NCBI GenBank assembly: GCA_004558955.1
Contig: SFZC01000036.1
Span: 1 to 15,860, forward strand
Direction of reading: 5' to 3'
From: a bacterium
GTDB lineage: Bacteria > Cyanobacteriota > Vampirovibrionia > Gastranaerophilales > Gastranaerophilaceae
Length of the DNA stretch: 15,860 nt
The notes below the pieces were generated by a model. It searched no databases and was not told the origin of the DNA. It saw nothing but the letters and a program-made list of their open reading frames with translations. How positions within the stretch are numbered: position 1 is the first letter of the stretch; every line of letters begins with the position of its first letter. The translations under genes were made by a program, and so were the position numbers. Positions 13,807 through 15,860 of this stretch are shown in pieces.

Positions 13807-14904
13807 TTATTCAACATATTCTTCTAAACGTTTTTTACGGTTAGGGTGACGTAATTTTCTCAAAGCTTTTGCTTCAATTTGTCTGATACGTTCACGAGTA
13901 ACACCGAACAACTGACCAACTTCTTCCAAAGTTCTTTGGCGACCGTCATCCATACCGAAACGTAATCTCAATACATCTCTTTCTCTTGGAGAAAGTGTAC
14001 AAAGAACTTCCGCCAAATCTTCTTTTAACAATTCTGATGCAACCATCTTAACAGGAGCATCTGCTTCCTTATCTTCAATAAAATCGCCCAAACGTGAATC
14101 TTCTTCTTTACCGATTGGAGTTTCCAATGATAAAGGTTCTTGTGCAATCTTAATAATTTCACGAAGTTTTGAGATTGAAACGTTCATTTCTGCCGCTAAT
14201 TCATCTTCGGTAGGTTTTCTTGATAAATCTTGAGCCAATTTTCTTGTAACTTTTTTCAATTTGTTGATAGTTTCAACCATATGAACAGGAATTCTGATTG
14301 TTCTTGCTTGGTCTGCGATTGCTCTTGTAATTGCTTGTCTAATCCACCAAGTTGCATATGTTGAGAATTTGAAACCTCTTTCGTGGTCAAATTTTTCAGC
14401 CGCACGAATCAAACCTAAATTACCTTCTTGAATCAAGTCCAAGAACAACATTCCACGACCAACATATTTTTTAGCAATACTTACAACCAAACGCAAGTTT
14501 GCTTGAACTAATTTTCTTTTTGCGATAGCACCCGGAGTTCCGCCTTCCAAAATCTTTCTTGCAAGTTCGATTTCTTCGTTTGCAGATAATAATTTAATTC
14601 TACCGATTTCACGAAGGTATAATCTTACAGGGTCATCAATCGCAACATTTTTCGGCATTTCCAAATCGCTTTGGTCAGCCGCTTCATTATTGTGAATCAT
14701 GTAAATATCATCACTGTTAATTTTTTCACCGATTTTTGCAGAAACAATATCTTCAATATTATCAGTAGAGATATCTACGTTCATGTAATTCATAGAGTCA
14801 TTTCCGTTATCTAAAACAGAATCTTCGTCAATATCATGTAAATCCAGTGTTTCATAATCTTCCATAACACTAACGATTGAACTTGATTGTCTTTTTTTTG
14901 TCAT
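13807..14904 (-). CDS. rpoD: primary RNA polymerase sigma factor (sigma-70, RpoD)
   Basis: This is the housekeeping sigma factor that directs RNA polymerase to -35/-10 promoters such as those seen in this window. Residues 1-85 are acidic and poorly conserved, a short version of region 1.1. Region 1.2 (DDPVRLYLREIGRIKLLS, 90-107) is followed by region 2 with NLGLIRAAEKFDHERGFKFS and TYATWWIRQAITRAI (162-196). Region 3 covers about 205-285, and region 4 has LSPRERDVLRLRFGM (304-318) and a helix-turn-helix with TLEEVGQLFGVTRERIRQIE (325-344). The total of 365 residues is close to cyanobacterial-type primary sigmas and shorter than E. coli RpoD, having no large non-conserved insert. GGAG lies 9 bases before the ATG, and the dnaG stop TAG directly abuts that ATG, indicating translational coupling in a macromolecular-synthesis operon. 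Confidence 0.97.
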   Translation of the reverse strand: MTKKRQSSSIVSVMEDYETLDLHDIDEDSVLDNGNDSMNYMNVDISTDNIEDIVSAKIGEKINSDDIYMIHNNEAADQSDLEMPKNVAIDDPVRLYLREIGRIKLLSANEEIELARKILEGGTPGAIAKRKLVQANLRLVVSIAKKYVGRGMLFLDLIQEGNLGLIRAAEKFDHERGFKFSTYATWWIRQAITRAIADQARTIRIPVHMVETINKLKKVTRKLAQDLSRKPTEDELAAEMNVSISKLREIIKIAQEPLSLETPIGKEEDSRLGDFIEDKEADAPVKMVASELLKEDLAEVLCTLSPRERDVLRLRFGMDDGRQRTLEEVGQLFGVTRERIRQIEAKALRKLRHPNRKKRLEEYVE

Positions 14905-15639
14905 CTATATTTTCTCCGATTTTTGTCTTAAATTCTTAATTTTGTCACGAAGCCGCATTTGAATTTTCAAGGCTTCAGGGTCATCATCACTAACACCTTT
15001 ATACATCTTTCTGATGTTTTCAGTTTCTTTAAGGTGTTTGCATCGATTTATTTTATCTATGGTTTCATTTATCACACTTTCAAAATCTTCTTCAGATAAT
15101 CCTTTATATACTTCTGCTGTTGCTATCAACTCTGATAAAAGCGTCTGAGCTTCACTGTTATCAATGTATTCAGTATATAAATGTTCGATTAATTCCTTCA
15201 CATTATTTACGGTCTGAGTTAATTTGTCAATCGTAGATTTTACATTTGTTAATAATTCGTCTTCAAACGCAACTTCTTTGACCATTTCTTTTATTTGAGT
15301 AAATGTTTTAGGACAGTCGATTACAAAAAAACCACTCAATAAAATTTTTTGCGCTTTTTGTAACACAGATTTATTTTTTGTTACATTTTTAACAATTTTT
15401 TCGGTATAAGAATAGTTTGAACGTTCGTAAATCATCATTTCGTTTTTTATTGCATTAGCGTCAATAGAGAGAACTTGAGACACCGAGTCGATATATTCGG
15501 AACGTATAATTCTGTTTTTAATCTCATACAAAATTGGAATAATTTGCTTAATATATTGAGCCTTTTCTTGCGGAGTTTTGTAATTATCTTTCTCCTTCAG
15601 AATACTGTTCAATTTAAAATCAATAAAAAATAAACCCAA
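14905..15639 (-). pseudogene. dnaG: C-terminal part of DNA primase DnaG, 5' portion missing
   Basis: The product begins GLFFIDFKLNSIL and continues with TPQEKAQYIKQIIPIL and IKNRIIRSEYIDSVSQVL, the helical region that follows the TOPRIM catalytic core in DnaG. The remaining 150 residues would be the helicase-interacting C-terminal region. Position directly before rpoD, with TAG abutting its ATG, supports the identification. DnaG is normally about 580-620 residues; the zinc-binding and TOPRIM domains are missing. The frame stays open upstream of the nominal TTG start (15639) to a TGA at 15724-15726 and includes FIKITQNAKNW, which also looks DnaG-like, but has no ATG or GTG start. Homology therefore fades between about 15660 and 15720, and a tRNA-like sequence follows. 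As it stands this fragment cannot be a working primase. It is a broken gene or one side of an assembly join. Confidence 0.8.
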
Positions 15640-15764
15640 ACACCAATTTTTAGCGTTTTGAGTTATTTTTATAAAATTTTGCGTTCTCTCAACTTTCTCG
15701 AAATAATTGAGCCGTTTATTGTCTCAACCTTTTTTCATTTGCGAGAGGCACTAATTTTTGTTCT

Positions 15765-15837
15765 TGGGAGCAGAGTGCGGACTCGAACCGCAATCCCGAC
15801 GCTTGCGCACCGTTCTCTACCATTGAGTTACTCTGCT
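15765..15837 (-). tRNA. tRNA-like sequence with an aberrant anticodon arm
   Basis: On the minus strand, AGCAGAG (15837-15831) pairs perfectly with CTCTGCT (15775-15769), followed by discriminator C and an encoded CCA. TA occupies positions 8-9. A D-arm CTC-AATGGTA-GAG carries the conserved GG but has only three base pairs. The T-arm is perfect: TGCGG, loop TTCGAGT, CCGCA. Between them, before a variable loop GGGAT, lie 17 bases (AACGGTGCGCAAGCGTC) that do not fold into a 5-bp stem with a 7-base loop and lack U33. The whole is two bases short of a standard tRNA. No amino acid can be assigned. It may be a degenerate or phage-type tRNA gene. Confidence 0.6.
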
Positions 15838-15860
15838 TAGTGGAGCAGGGCGGCTTTCAA

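Noticed and set aside
15658..15840. 60-residue plus-strand ORF across the tRNA-like region
   Set aside because: It is antisense to the tRNA-like gene and the dnaG fragment, and its sequence is explained by them.
1..15860. CRISPR array, transposase, integrase, toxin-antitoxin or defence genes
   Set aside because: No regularly spaced repeats or recognisable signature motifs of these systems were seen on either strand. The only hints of mobility are the tRNA-like edge and the truncated dnaG.

Overview
This is an AT-rich bacterial window with dense coding, short intergenic gaps and standard Shine-Dalgarno sites. The best fit for its origin is the non-photosynthetic cyanobacterial sister group Gastranaerophilales/Vampirovibrionia (Melainabacteria), probably gut-derived. 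The basis is indirect: a dnaG-rpoD pair, a type I-beta DAHP synthase, and two unknown proteins carrying a V-S-F-(x)-G-N motif near the N-terminus, a pattern I associate with that lineage. No rRNA or 16S-grade marker is present, so the placement is inference.

Layout from left to right. Bases 1-321 hold the 3' end of an unknown gene and a coupled 57-residue ORF. On the minus strand follow a membrane-anchored unknown protein (to 986) and aroF-type DAHP synthase (1148-2197). A divergent plus-strand gene (2314-2859) encodes a protein with five copies of a short I-x-G-F motif. It converges on a small minus-strand winged-helix protein across a bidirectional terminator. After an AT-rich gap there is a small anchored protein on the minus strand. 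Divergent from it runs a plus-strand metabolic run: HAD phosphatase, enolase, an orphan N-terminal fragment of hybrid cluster protein, and thiE. thiE meets a large minus-strand GAF-GGDEF-HD-GYP cyclic-di-GMP protein tail to tail with one base between the stop codons. Then come two small plus-strand genes, a small Cys-rich minus-strand gene and a 397-residue unknown plus-strand gene. The right third is minus strand: S41 protease CtpA, thymidine kinase, RpoD, and the C-terminal part of DnaG abutting rpoD.

The right edge is abnormal. dnaG lacks its zinc-binding and TOPRIM portions. Where they should be encoded there is a tRNA-like sequence with good acceptor, D-loop and T-arm elements, an encoded CCA, and an anticodon arm that does not fold normally. 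This looks like an integration or rearrangement boundary, or an assembly join.

Several likely starts differ from the longest ORF, because the first in-frame ATG is itself part of the Shine-Dalgarno sequence (DUF2582-like gene and the 128-residue gene) or because a better-placed SD precedes an internal ATG. Four good promoters and five intrinsic terminators can be read directly. I found no CRISPR array, transposase, integrase or recognisable defence system. The most unusual items are the tRNA-like/truncated dnaG edge, the repeated GF-motif protein, the hairpin covering the enolase ribosome binding site, and the orphan hybrid-cluster N-domain.
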